Source of the DNA: Armatimonadetes bacterium UBA5352
GTDB taxonomy: Bacteria > Armatimonadota > Zipacnadia > Zipacnadales > UBA5352
NCBI GenBank assembly: GCA_002411015.1
Contig: DHPY01000068.1
Coordinates: 1-31,049 of the forward strand
Direction of reading: 5' to 3'
Length of the DNA: 31,049 nucleotides
The notes below the pieces were generated by a model. It had not been told where the DNA came from, made no database searches, and saw only the letters and a program-made list of their open reading frames with translations. Below are positions 1 to 7,225 of the stretch, one piece after another. Position 1 is the first letter of the stretch, and every line of letters begins with the position of its first letter. Both the position numbers and the translations under genes were made by a program.

Positions 1-2
1 TG

Positions 3-113
3 ATCAAAATGATGATCGTCGGCTGCCGACGCCTGACCGCCTCCGTGACCGCCCGTGGTGGGCTGATCGGCAACCTGGAGCAGGGATTCACCGCCGCCCC
101 TGAGACGGCCTGA
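3..113 (+). CDS. C-terminal end of an unidentified protein (partial)
   Basis: A reading frame enters from the left edge of the window and closes at a TGA at 111-113. The 36 visible residues contain the stretch MMIVGCRRLTASV and end in ETA. They match no family I recognise and are too short to assign. The frame is the only one open from the edge, and a strong hairpin lies about 85 bp downstream, which fits a gene end. The alternative is that the first 240 bp are non-coding. Confidence 0.3.
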   Translation: MKMMIVGCRRLTASVTARGGLIGNLEQGFTAAPETA

Positions 114-197
114 AGACAACCTGGCGGGCGAATGCAGGCCTTCTGAACACAACCGGAATGCCAGTCGCTCCTCGACGGCCTCAGGGCAGCATCGGGC

Positions 198-223
198 CTC
201 GGCTGCGGGAGGACGCAGCCGAG
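198..223 (+). terminator. strong hairpin between the partial gene and the membrane-protein gene
   Basis: A perfect 10-bp stem (CTCGGCTGCG at 198-207 with CGCAGCCGAG at 214-223) closes a six-base loop GGAGGA. No T-run follows, so it is not a classical intrinsic terminator. It could be a factor-dependent 3' end. The loop exposes a Shine-Dalgarno-like GGAGGA 21 bases upstream of the GTG at 244, too far for ordinary initiation there. Confidence 0.4.
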
Positions 224-243
224 CTTGCGGCGAAGCCATCTGT

Positions 244-1077
244 GTGGAAGCTCTGGCGCTGACGAGGCTGCAGCCACTGGCCGGCATCGCGGTCGGCCTG
301 TTCGCACTGCTCGTGTTCGGCTGGCTCGGACGGGCCGCGCGGCGCATCATGACCACCGCGCCCGAGGGCATGCCGCGGCGCGAGGAGATGCTCCGGGGCG
401 CGCGCACGCTGCCCGCGATCATCTTCGCGGTCTGCGCCCTGCCCGCTGCCATCGGCATCGCGCTCCTCGGGGAAGGCTCCGAGATCGCGGTCTGGCTGGT
501 CGCGCTCGGAGTGGCGGGTCTCGGCGTGCTCATGATCGCCCAGCGCTTCATCTACTGGCAGTTCGCGGGCCTCGGGATGGCGACGCCGGAGGCGATTGAG
601 CGCACGCCCTCCGGCGAGGTGGACTGGGACGCGGCGATGACTCTGGCGCGTATGCGCGAGCGGGGGCGGGTGAACCGCCTGCTGCTGCCGATCGCCGGGC
701 TCGTCGTGGCCGGAGGCGCCATTGCCCTGCCGGCGATACTGCTTCAGCCGCAGCGCGAGCTGCAGTTCGCGCGGTGGCTCTGGACGGTGGATGATGAGAT
801 CGAGCTCGCTACGACGCCGCTGGGCAGGCCACAGGTCTGGACCGACATCGGCTTTGAGCCCAAGCGCGGCGCGCGCGACTATAAGACCCGCTCAGATGGC
901 GGGCGGGTGAACCTGAGCTACTTCGCCCCGGAGACGACGGATGAGCATGTGCGCGCGGCTGTGGCCGCGACCGAGCAGATTCTCGCGAGGAACCACGCGC
1001 GGGGCAGGTGGCGGATCACGGCGATCCCGCCTGATCGCGAGACGATCGAGGTGCTCTGGCCGCGCAATGGAGGCTGA
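244..1077 (+). CDS. integral membrane protein of unknown function
   Basis: 277 residues from a GTG start. Four hydrophobic segments are visible at about residues 11-28, 56-75, 82-100 and 146-167. A soluble C-terminal domain of about 110 residues follows (from QPQRELQF onward), probably facing one side of the membrane. I do not recognise the family. No convincing Shine-Dalgarno precedes the GTG; an ATG at 349 (residue 36) would remove the first helix and is less attractive. The stop lies 5 bp before the start of the C45-type hydrolase gene, whose ribosome site GGAGG (1069-1073) is inside this gene's last codons, so the two are almost certainly co-transcribed and perhaps translationally coupled. 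A role together with the hydrolase is an inference from this spacing only. Confidence 0.75.
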   Translation: MEALALTRLQPLAGIAVGLFALLVFGWLGRAARRIMTTAPEGMPRREEMLRGARTLPAIIFAVCALPAAIGIALLGEGSEIAVWLVALGVAGLGVLMIAQRFIYWQFAGLGMATPEAIERTPSGEVDWDAAMTLARMRERGRVNRLLLPIAGLVVAGGAIALPAILLQPQRELQFARWLWTVDDEIELATTPLGRPQVWTDIGFEPKRGARDYKTRSDGGRVNLSYFAPETTDEHVRAAVAATEQILARNHARGRWRITAIPPDRETIEVLWPRNGG

Positions 1078-1082
1078 CGAAG

Positions 1083-2150
1083 ATGGATATCATCGAACTG
1101 ACCGGCACACCCGAGGAGATGGCGCGGCAGCACGCCGAGGCCTGCTACGACTCCGCGCGGGAGATGATCCGCGCCCGCTGTGAGCTTGCGCTCAAGCGCG
1201 CCCGGCAGCTTGACCCCGAGGCGACGATGGAGCGCTGCCTGCGACTTGCCGGCGACCATCTTCCGGCCCACGAGGACTACTCCCCGCGTGGCTACGGCGA
1301 GTTCATGGCGCTCGCGGAGGCGCTGGAGGCATCGCCGGAGGAGCTTCTGATCGGCAACGGCTACACCGACTACGTGGACGTCCTGCGTGGTGAGCTGACC
1401 GAGGGCGGCGAGGGCTGCACCTCATTCATCGCCACCGGAGACGCGACCGCCGACGGCCTCACCTACGTCGGGCAGACGTGGGACATGCATGCCTTCGCCG
1501 AGCCGCACATGCGCGTCTTCCGCCGCAGACCTGCTGATGGCCCCGCATGGGTGACGCTCACCACCTCCGGCTGCCTCTCGTTGATTGGGCTGAGCGAGCG
1601 GCAGATCGCGGTCGGAAACACGAATGTCTCGCCCGTAGACGCGCTTCCGGGCGTGATCTACCTCGCGATGATCCACCGGGCGCTGCGCTCAACAGACTAT
1701 GCGGCCGCGCGCGCCTCGATCGAGTGGGCGCCGCGGGCCTCGGGGCACTACTACTACGTGGCGTCCGAATCCGGCTCGGCGACAGGCATAGAGACGACTG
1801 CGACGCTGCACACGGCCCTGCCGATCCACGGCGGGCTGCTCGTGCACGCGAACCACTACCACGACGCGCGCCTCGGCGAGTTGGCGACCGGCCCGGCGGG
1901 CGAGAACTCGCTCGCGCGCGAGGGAATGCTGGATGGCTACCTGCGCGAGCGGGCGGGCGATCTGACGCTCGAGTGCTTCATGGAGGGTCTCTGCCTGACG
2001 GAGGGCAGGCACCCGGTCTGCCGCCCGCCGGCGGACGACCCCGAGGCCGGCACGACCTGCGGCGCCGCGATCATCTGCCCGCAGCTACGGAAGATGTGGA
2101 TCGCGCCCGGCAACCCGCGGACGACGGAGTTCGAGGAAGTCGGGGTATAA
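1083..2150 (+). CDS. C45-family Ntn acyltransferase/hydrolase-like protein
   Basis: 355 residues. Resembles the peptidase C45 / acyl-CoA:6-aminopenicillanic-acid acyltransferase family, in which a precursor cleaves itself at a Gly-Cys bond so that the new N-terminal Cys becomes the nucleophile for amide-bond hydrolysis or acyl transfer. The matching site here is Gly111-Cys112 in EGGEGCTSF, followed by the usual beta-rich core (YVGQTWDMH, GLSERQIAVGNTNV, GLLVHANHYHD). The helical first ~105 residues correspond to the family's small subunit. Length is normal for the family. Start ATG 1083 has GGAGG nine bases upstream. There is no signal peptide, so it should be cytoplasmic. The natural substrate cannot be read from sequence; beta-lactam activity should not be assumed. 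It lies 5 bp downstream of a membrane-protein gene. Confidence 0.8.
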   Translation: MDIIELTGTPEEMARQHAEACYDSAREMIRARCELALKRARQLDPEATMERCLRLAGDHLPAHEDYSPRGYGEFMALAEALEASPEELLIGNGYTDYVDVLRGELTEGGEGCTSFIATGDATADGLTYVGQTWDMHAFAEPHMRVFRRRPADGPAWVTLTTSGCLSLIGLSERQIAVGNTNVSPVDALPGVIYLAMIHRALRSTDYAAARASIEWAPRASGHYYYVASESGSATGIETTATLHTALPIHGGLLVHANHYHDARLGELATGPAGENSLAREGMLDGYLRERAGDLTLECFMEGLCLTEGRHPVCRPPADDPEAGTTCGAAIICPQLRKMWIAPGNPRTTEFEEVGV

Positions 2151-2154
2151 CGGC

Positions 2155-2220
2155 GGGAATCGGGAATCGGGAATCGGGAAATGGGAAATGGGCAATTGGC
2201 AATTGGCAATTGGGGACGGC
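2155..2220. repeat. 7-bp tandem repeat array ending in GGGGACGGC (copy 1)
   Basis: Directly after the stop of the C45-type gene come seven-base units of the forms GGGAATC, GGGAAAT and GGCAATT, ending in the fixed tail GGGGACGGC. The same organisation recurs at 4301-4323 and, in reverse orientation, at 6052-6126. It is non-coding and is followed 28 bp later by the structured inverted-repeat element at 2248. Confidence 0.85.
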
Positions 2221-2247
2221 AGTAGCGGTCGCGCCGACGACACAGGT

Positions 2248-2426
2248 CGTACGGAGGGGCCGCCTGAGCGCCGCTTCCGAGCGCCAGCGAGGACGGCGCG
2301 CGCGAAGCCGGCCCGCGTCTCAACGACAACCGGCTGCACCCACACAGATAACCATGAAGGCGACGTACGCGGGCCGGCTTCGCCAGCAGCAAACGACGCT
2401 GCAGGCTCAGGCGGCCCCTCCGTACG
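2248..2426. repeat. structured inverted-repeat element, copy 1 (four-way-junction fold)
   Basis: A 179-bp element bounded by perfect 22-bp inverted repeats (2248-2269 and 2405-2426; outer ends CGTACGGAGG and CCTCCGTACG). Inside, hairpin P2 (2270-2303) has loop GAGCGCCAGCGA (2279-2290). A perfect 15-bp stem P3 joins 2304-2318 to 2367-2381. Hairpin P4 (2384-2404) has loop AAACGAC. P1, P2 and P3 abut without gaps, and P3 is separated from P4 by only GC, which gives a closed four-way junction. It lies just before the ribosome site of the sialidase-like gene. The same plan is at 30809-30963. No transposase is present; it could be a MITE-like element or a structured RNA. Confidence 0.85.
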
Positions 2427-2451
2427 GATGGCTCGAATCGGAGGACCGGCA

Positions 2452-3486
2452 ATGACCCCTGAGTTCGGCTACATCGTCGCGCAGTCGACGCCTGAGAACC
2501 CGCGCAATACCGAGGGCGATATCATCGAGCTTCGCGACGGCACGCTGCTGCTCGCGTGGTCCGACTTCTACGCCGGCGGCATGCCCGATCACGCGCCCGC
2601 GCGGATCTCCGCGAAGGCATCCCACGACCGCGGGAAGACCTGGGGCGAGCGCTTCACGCTGCTGGAGAACGAGGGCCTGCAGAACGTGATGTCGGTGAGC
2701 TTCGTGCGCCTGCACTCGGGCGACATACTCCTCTTCTACCTTCGCAAGAACGGTCCGGACGACCTGCAGGCGATGGTGCGGCGATCATCCGATGAACTGA
2801 CCACCCTGAGCGACCCCGTCCGCTGCACCCTCGACGAGGGCTACTGGGTGGTGAACAACGCGCGCGTGGTGCAGCTCTGCGACGGCCGCCTGATCGTGCC
2901 CGCGGCATTGCACCGCCAGATCACTGCCGCCGAGAGCGGGGGTCGCGCGATCGTCTGGCTCTCCGATGACGAGGGCCGCACCTGGGCGCGCAGCGAGAGC
3001 GAGCTTCCGCTGCCCGGACGCGGGGCGATGGAGCCGGGCGTGGTGGAGCTATGCGACGGGCGGCTGCTGATGATCATCCGCACGAGCCTCGGGCAGATCT
3101 ACCGCTCGTTCTCCGCCGACCGCGGCGTGACCTGGAGCGACGCGGAGCCGATGGGCATCGGCGCACCGGTGGCGCCCTCGACGATCGTGCGCATCCCGAG
3201 CACGGGCGACCTTCTGCTGATCTGGAACGACTGCTTCCGCGATGGCCCCGATGCCCCGGCCGCGCGGACGCCGCTCACGGCAGCGATCTCACGCGATGAG
3301 GGCGAAACGTGGGAGCATCTGCGCGACCTCGAGAGCGACCCGAGCCTGTGGTATGCCTACACGAGCGTGACCTTCGTGGACGACCGCGCGCTGCTGACGT
3401 ACTGGGTGGATGAGCGCGTGGGCGACCCGCGCCTGCTGCACCTGAAGCTGCGCAGTGTGCCGGTGAGTTGGTTCTACCAGGCGTAG
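2452..3486 (+). CDS. BNR/Asp-box sialidase-like protein
   Basis: 344 residues. Four Asp-boxes (S-x-D-x-G-x-T-W) are visible: SHDRGKTW 57-64, SDDEGRTW 171-178, SADRGVTW 221-228 and SRDEGETW 280-287. Their spacing fits a six-bladed beta-propeller of the sialidase/neuraminidase superfamily (BNR_2-like). Such proteins cleave terminal sialic acid or related sugars, but many bacterial members have unproven substrates, so the exact sugar is open. No signal peptide is seen, which points to a cytoplasmic enzyme acting on imported oligosaccharides or to a non-enzymatic role. The start at 2452 is chosen because GGAGG (2440-2444) sits seven bases upstream; longer frames would run through the inverted-repeat element. 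It is followed 29 bp later by a methyltransferase-like gene in the same direction. Confidence 0.85.
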   Translation: MTPEFGYIVAQSTPENPRNTEGDIIELRDGTLLLAWSDFYAGGMPDHAPARISAKASHDRGKTWGERFTLLENEGLQNVMSVSFVRLHSGDILLFYLRKNGPDDLQAMVRRSSDELTTLSDPVRCTLDEGYWVVNNARVVQLCDGRLIVPAALHRQITAAESGGRAIVWLSDDEGRTWARSESELPLPGRGAMEPGVVELCDGRLLMIIRTSLGQIYRSFSADRGVTWSDAEPMGIGAPVAPSTIVRIPSTGDLLLIWNDCFRDGPDAPAARTPLTAAISRDEGETWEHLRDLESDPSLWYAYTSVTFVDDRALLTYWVDERVGDPRLLHLKLRSVPVSWFYQA

Positions 3487-3515
3487 ACTCGACGCGATGG
3501 CGAGAGGATGGATCC

Positions 3516-4271
3516 ATGACCGGGGAGCGATGTAACGGCGAGTTCCGCACCGCCGATTGGGACACCTACCGTATGAACACGCGCGAGCCATTCGTGGAGC
3601 TTGAGGCGCCGGAGGCGGAGATCGCGCTCGTAGACGAGGCGCTGGCGGCGCTCAAGGACGCCGGGATCATCCAGCGCTCAAGTTACGACCAGGCGGCATT
3701 CGAGGCGCATCGCGAGGCGGTGCGGGAGAGCTTCGAGATCCCATGGACCGCGATCAGCCCGCGGCGGGAGCGGCTGATCTGGGCGCTGAACGCGATCCAG
3801 CGGCCCGCGCGGATGATCGCGGCGGGCGTGTTCTGCGGCTTCACCTTCATCTGCAACGCCGGAGCGGGCGCGGGACCGGGCGCGGTCTACGAGCCCGAGG
3901 ACCTCGTTGGGATCGAGATCAAGGCCGATGAGGCGGAGCGGGCGGATCGCAATGTTCAGGCATTCGCGCCGGGGAGCCGTACGCGCATCGTGGCCGCCGA
4001 CGCGAGGACCTTCGCGGCCGACTACTGCGGCACGATCGACCTGCTCTACCTCGACGCGAGCGGCCCCGAGTCAGGCAAGGGCATCTACCTGGAGATCCTC
4101 GAGTCGGCCTATGAGCGGCTCGTACCGGGGGCGCTGGTGCTCGCGCACAACTCGGTCAACTCCGCCGAGCGACTGGCGCAGTACCTCTCGTTCGTCCGCG
4201 ATCGGGCGAAGATGGCGGGCAGCATGAACATCGTGATGGACAACCAGGGGCTGGAGGTTTCGGTGAGGTAG
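3516..4271 (+). CDS. class I SAM-dependent O-methyltransferase-like protein
   Basis: 251 residues. A Rossmann-type SAM-binding fold is suggested by motif I (MIAAGVFCGFTFICNAG, about 100-116), an acidic residue at the end of strand 2 (VGIEIKADEAERADRNV, Glu134), the strand-4 motif DLLYLDASG (Asp180) and the helix-strand segment after it (YERLVPGALVLAHNSV). This order is that of the catechol/caffeoyl-CoA O-methyltransferase group, where the aspartate binds a divalent metal. Motif I is not a clean GxGxG, so SAM binding is likely but not certain. The N-terminal ~80 residues are helical and not assigned. Start ATG 3516 is preceded by AGAGGA at seven bases. It probably shares a transcript with the sialidase-like gene. 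Substrate unknown. Confidence 0.7.
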   Translation: MTGERCNGEFRTADWDTYRMNTREPFVELEAPEAEIALVDEALAALKDAGIIQRSSYDQAAFEAHREAVRESFEIPWTAISPRRERLIWALNAIQRPARMIAAGVFCGFTFICNAGAGAGPGAVYEPEDLVGIEIKADEAERADRNVQAFAPGSRTRIVAADARTFAADYCGTIDLLYLDASGPESGKGIYLEILESAYERLVPGALVLAHNSVNSAERLAQYLSFVRDRAKMAGSMNIVMDNQGLEVSVR

Positions 4272-4674
4272 CGGGCAACGGCGGCAACGGCGGCAACGGC
4301 GGGAATTGGCAATTGGGGACGGCGCCACGGGTGGATGGGGATCAGTGACTCCGTGGGGCAGGCATCCTGCCTGCCGCCGTTTGCTGTTTGCCGTGAGCCG
4401 TTTGTGGCGACGGGCATCCTGCCCGTCAGCCGTTTGCCGTTGCCGTCAGTCGTAGCCGTTGTGGCCCTCGCGTGCCGCGAGGGGCCGTTGCCTTCTTCGC
4501 GGAACGAACACCCCCTCGCCCGGCGAGGGCGCCGGGGCCACAACAACAACGGCTAACGACGCACGGGCGAGACGCCCGTGCCACGAGTGGGCCGCCACGT
4601 CGTTCCTCCCCCCTCGTCCGGAACGGAGAGGGGGGATCGAGGGGGGAGAGGTCCCCCGTCCCCCATCCCCCGCC
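4272..4674. repeat. gene-free mosaic of tandem repeats and hairpins
   Basis: About 400 bp with no credible gene. From left to right: three tandem GGCAACGGC units (4275-4300); a short GGGAATT/GGCAATT array with the GGGGACGGC tail (4301-4323); two hairpins with GGA in the loop when read on the minus strand (4357-4375, 4410-4428); an 8-bp stem with a 3-base loop (4465-4483); a CCCTCG/CGAGGG hairpin (4513-4529); a perfect 9-bp stem with AGA loop (4561-4581); and runs of CCCCCCTC and GGGGGGAG that can pair (about 4606-4650). It separates a plus-strand gene from a converging minus-strand gene, so it may serve both transcripts as a terminator region. Confidence 0.75.
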
Positions 4675-5979
4675 TTACTCCATTCCACAGACCTGCTTGA
4701 TCCACGGGATGCGGTCGGTGCTGTACTCGCTCGGCACCGCGTGGCCCATGTGCGGGAAGACCAGCAGCTTCTTCGGGCCGCGGAGGGCGTTATATGCGCC
4801 GTAGACGGATGTCGGGCAGCAGGTGCGGTCGATCAGGCCCACCGCGACCCAGGCGTCGCCGTCGAAGCGGCGCGCGAAGTTCACGGCGTCGAAGTAGGGC
4901 GCGGTCTGCGCGATCGGGCCGAACGGATCGTCTGCCGGGATCAGCCGCGGCCAGCCGGAGGTGCGCTCGTGCTGCAGGCCCGTGTGATCGCACAGAGCGG
5001 GCACGTTCGCCGCGAGCGCAGTGACACGGTCGTCGAGGCCCGCCAGGCACAGCGACAGCCCACCCGCCTGGCTTGATCCGGTGACCACGAGGTGCTCCCC
5101 ATCCCACTCGGGCCGCGAGGTCAGCAGGTCAATCGCGCGCACGCAGCCGAGGATGACGTGGCGGAAGTAGTAGGTGTCGCGGCTGTCGGCGCCATCGCGG
5201 TAGTAGGTGGCAAGCTCGCCCGCCTTCAGCGCCGCAGCCTCCTCCGCCGGGATCTCCACGTCGAAGTTGTGGTGGATGATATGCATCGAGAGGAATCCCT
5301 GCTGCGCGAGAGATGTCGCGGTGCCGTGGCCTGCGCCGCCCACGCCCGCGGCGGTGAAGGTGATGACCGCCGGCACCGGCCCCTCGACATCGGGCAGCGC
5401 CAGCCAGCCATAGGTTCGGCGGCCGTCCACGTTCGCCAGCGAGACCTTGTAGACGCGGCTGGCGCCCTCCGGCCCCGCGCGCTCCTCAAGCTTCGCAGCC
5501 ATCGGGATCGTGGCCAGCAGCGCCTTCTGCGACGCCCACCACTCGTCGAAGTCATCCGGGTCGGGCGTGGTCGCCACGATCTGCTCCGGGTCGAAGGCGG
5601 CCGCGCCGAGGCCGGAGATGCGCTTGCCATCGAGCTCGGCGGAGGCCGAGCACTGGATGACGCCCGGTTCGTCGAGCGTGCCGGTGATGATGCCGGGCTC
5701 AGCGCCCGCCCGCACCTCGCCGGTGCCAAGCTGCCCGGTGCCATCGAGACTCAGCGTGTAGGCGACCGTCGCCTGGTGGGGATTGCCCTCGGCGTCGAGC
5801 AATCTGACTGAGAAGCTCGCGACCTCGCCGCGGGCATAGATGCCATCCGGGTGGTCCTGGATGACCTCAACGACGGGATCGGCGGCGAATGACGCGGTAG
5901 TGGCGGCAAGTGCGGCAACTGCCAGCAGCAGCGAGTTCCAGTTCAAGAGTGCACCTCGTTTGATTGTCATCGTGGCCAT
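4675..5979 (-). CDS. secreted CE7-type acetylxylan esterase / deacetylase
   Basis: 434 residues. Residues 1-32 form a signal peptide (MATMTIKRG, a hydrophobic core, then TASFAA). An Ig-like beta domain follows (about 34-130), then an alpha/beta-hydrolase of the AXE1 / cephalosporin-C-deacetylase family. The family hallmarks are PDPDDFDEWW (139-148), the oxyanion-side segment GWLALPDVEGPVPAVITF, the nucleophile elbow GSSQAGG with Ser303, the acid Asp384 in GLIDRTCCPTSVYGAYN, and His413 in PHMGHAVP. These enzymes remove acetyl groups from xylo-oligosaccharides and similar glycans. The start is set at 5979 because GAGGT lies six bases upstream; an upstream extension would translate the 7-bp repeat array. 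The 5' leader carries a motif (6014-6030) resembling one end of the 2248-2426 element. Confidence 0.85.
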   Translation of the reverse strand: MATMTIKRGALLNWNSLLLAVAALAATTASFAADPVVEVIQDHPDGIYARGEVASFSVRLLDAEGNPHQATVAYTLSLDGTGQLGTGEVRAGAEPGIITGTLDEPGVIQCSASAELDGKRISGLGAAAFDPEQIVATTPDPDDFDEWWASQKALLATIPMAAKLEERAGPEGASRVYKVSLANVDGRRTYGWLALPDVEGPVPAVITFTAAGVGGAGHGTATSLAQQGFLSMHIIHHNFDVEIPAEEAAALKAGELATYYRDGADSRDTYYFRHVILGCVRAIDLLTSRPEWDGEHLVVTGSSQAGGLSLCLAGLDDRVTALAANVPALCDHTGLQHERTSGWPRLIPADDPFGPIAQTAPYFDAVNFARRFDGDAWVAVGLIDRTCCPTSVYGAYNALRGPKKLLVFPHMGHAVPSEYSTDRIPWIKQVCGME

Positions 5980-6051
5980 GGGCCGACCTCGCAACGCTCG
6001 CAAGTTCGCGTGGCTCGTGCGGCCCCTCCTTCGACTTGACGCGTTCTGCGA

Positions 6052-6126
6052 AGCCGTCCCCAATTCCCAATTCCCAATTCCCAATTCCCAATTCCCAATC
6101 CCCAATCCCCAATCCCCAATTTCCAA
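6052..6126. repeat. 7-bp tandem repeat array (copy 3, reverse orientation)
   Basis: Successive CCAATTC and CCAATCC units run without interruption between the CE7 esterase gene and the deacetylase-like gene. On the minus strand the array reads GGGAATT and ends in GGGGACGGC (6052-6060 on the plus strand as GCCGTCCCC). It is then followed by GGAGGGGCCGC (6016-6026 region), the same order as at 2155-2260. It lies in the putative leader of the esterase transcript. Confidence 0.85.
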
Positions 6127-6139
6127 TTCCCAGCTCCAC

Positions 6140-7225
6140 TCAGGTGTTCCCAAGGAGTCCTTCGCTCCAGAAGCACGGTTCGTAACCGCGCTCGGAGACC
6201 CATTCGAGCGAAGCGATGACCTTGTCCTTGATCTCCGGCTGGTAGTTCAGGAGTTCCTTGCGGAAGTACTGCTCGTGGATGAGCAGTTCGATAAGCTCTG
6301 ACGTGTGCGGGCTCTTCTCCTGGTCATCGAGCACCTTCGGTACGTTGTCGAGGGACTGCGAGTTCACGACCTCATCGCAGGTGATGAAGATGACGTCGGT
6401 CTCCGGGTCCCACCACGCGTCACGCTCGAGGAGGTGCTGCACATGCGCCGGGTCGAGGTAGTACGAGGTCTTCGGCGCGCCGTTGGGATGGAAGCCCGGC
6501 AGAGCGATCAGGCGCTCGATGCCGCGCTCACGGAGCGCGATGCAGCCCTCGCGCGTTGCCTCGGCCCAGTGGACGGTGGTGGTGTTGCCGGTGACCTTGA
6601 GTGTCGCGAAGCGCTCGATCTCGTCGGTGACCCACTCGAAGTCGCGGGCGATCCGGCGGCCGGGCGCGTTGCGGTAGATCCACGAGGGCTCATTCTGCAG
6701 CGCGTGGAAGCTCAGGTGCAGCCAGTGTGCGTTGGCCGCCCACTCCTCGCGCCAGATGTCCGGCATCTCCGGGAGGATGAAGCCGTCGCACTGGTGGTAG
6801 ATGTTGATGTGGATCTTCGCGCCGAAGCGTTCGTTCATCTCCCGCCAGAACGCGAGGTACCAGTGATCGAAGAGCGACTTCGGCATATCGCGGGTGAGGT
6901 CGCGCAGGAAGAGGATGTTGTCATCCACGGACAAGCGGTAGCGCTTGCGCGACCGGCGATCGTAGACGAGGCGGACGCTGTCGGCGCCGGCGCGGCACTG
7001 CGCGGTGATCGTGCTGCGTTGTGCGCTGAGGGTGACCTCGGCCCTGAAGCGCTCTCCCGCGCGGGTGGCTGGCCGGCCGGCAACCAGCACCTCCTGATCG
7101 GCGGGCGCAATGCCCTCGATGGCGATGGTCAGGCCCTGATCGGTCTCGGTCCCGTCGTGGCGATTGAGCACGTCGCCGTCCCATGGCGAGGTGATCTGCA
7201 CCGGCTGCTGCGGGTAGCGTGACAT
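6140..7225 (-). CDS. NodB/polysaccharide-deacetylase-like protein with N-terminal beta domain
   Basis: 361 residues. The first ~95 look like an Ig-like beta domain (VQITSPWDGDVL through SVRLVYDR). From residue 99 the pattern SVDDNILFLRDL, then AKIHINIYHQCDGF, then HWLHLSFHA and VHWAEAT resembles the barrel of the NodB deacetylase / glycoside-hydrolase-deacetylase superfamily, with Asp101-Asp102 and later histidines as possible metal ligands. I could not match all NodB motifs, so this is a fold-level suggestion. No signal peptide is visible. The start at 7225 has GGGAG nine bases upstream; an in-frame ATG at 7234 is nearly on top of that site. It lies upstream of, and in the same direction as, the CE7 esterase (160 bp gap), which fits joint action on acetylated glycans. 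Confidence 0.55.
   Translation of the reverse strand: MSRYPQQPVQITSPWDGDVLNRHDGTETDQGLTIAIEGIAPADQEVLVAGRPATRAGERFRAEVTLSAQRSTITAQCRAGADSVRLVYDRRSRKRYRLSVDDNILFLRDLTRDMPKSLFDHWYLAFWREMNERFGAKIHINIYHQCDGFILPEMPDIWREEWAANAHWLHLSFHALQNEPSWIYRNAPGRRIARDFEWVTDEIERFATLKVTGNTTTVHWAEATREGCIALRERGIERLIALPGFHPNGAPKTSYYLDPAHVQHLLERDAWWDPETDVIFITCDEVVNSQSLDNVPKVLDDQEKSPHTSELIELLIHEQYFRKELLNYQPEIKDKVIASLEWVSERGYEPCFWSEGLLGNT

Noticed and set aside
2188..2451. An 88-residue N-terminal extension of the sialidase-like protein
   Set aside because: It would translate the repeat array and the inverted-repeat element; GGAGG seven bases before 2452 sets the start.
6052..6126. Possible CRISPR array
   Set aside because: Units are seven bases with no spacers; this is a simple tandem repeat.
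5980..6153. N-terminal extension of the CE7 esterase with repeated GIGNWEL
   Set aside because: These residues are only the translation of the 7-bp repeat array; a signal peptide and ribosome site define the start at 5979.
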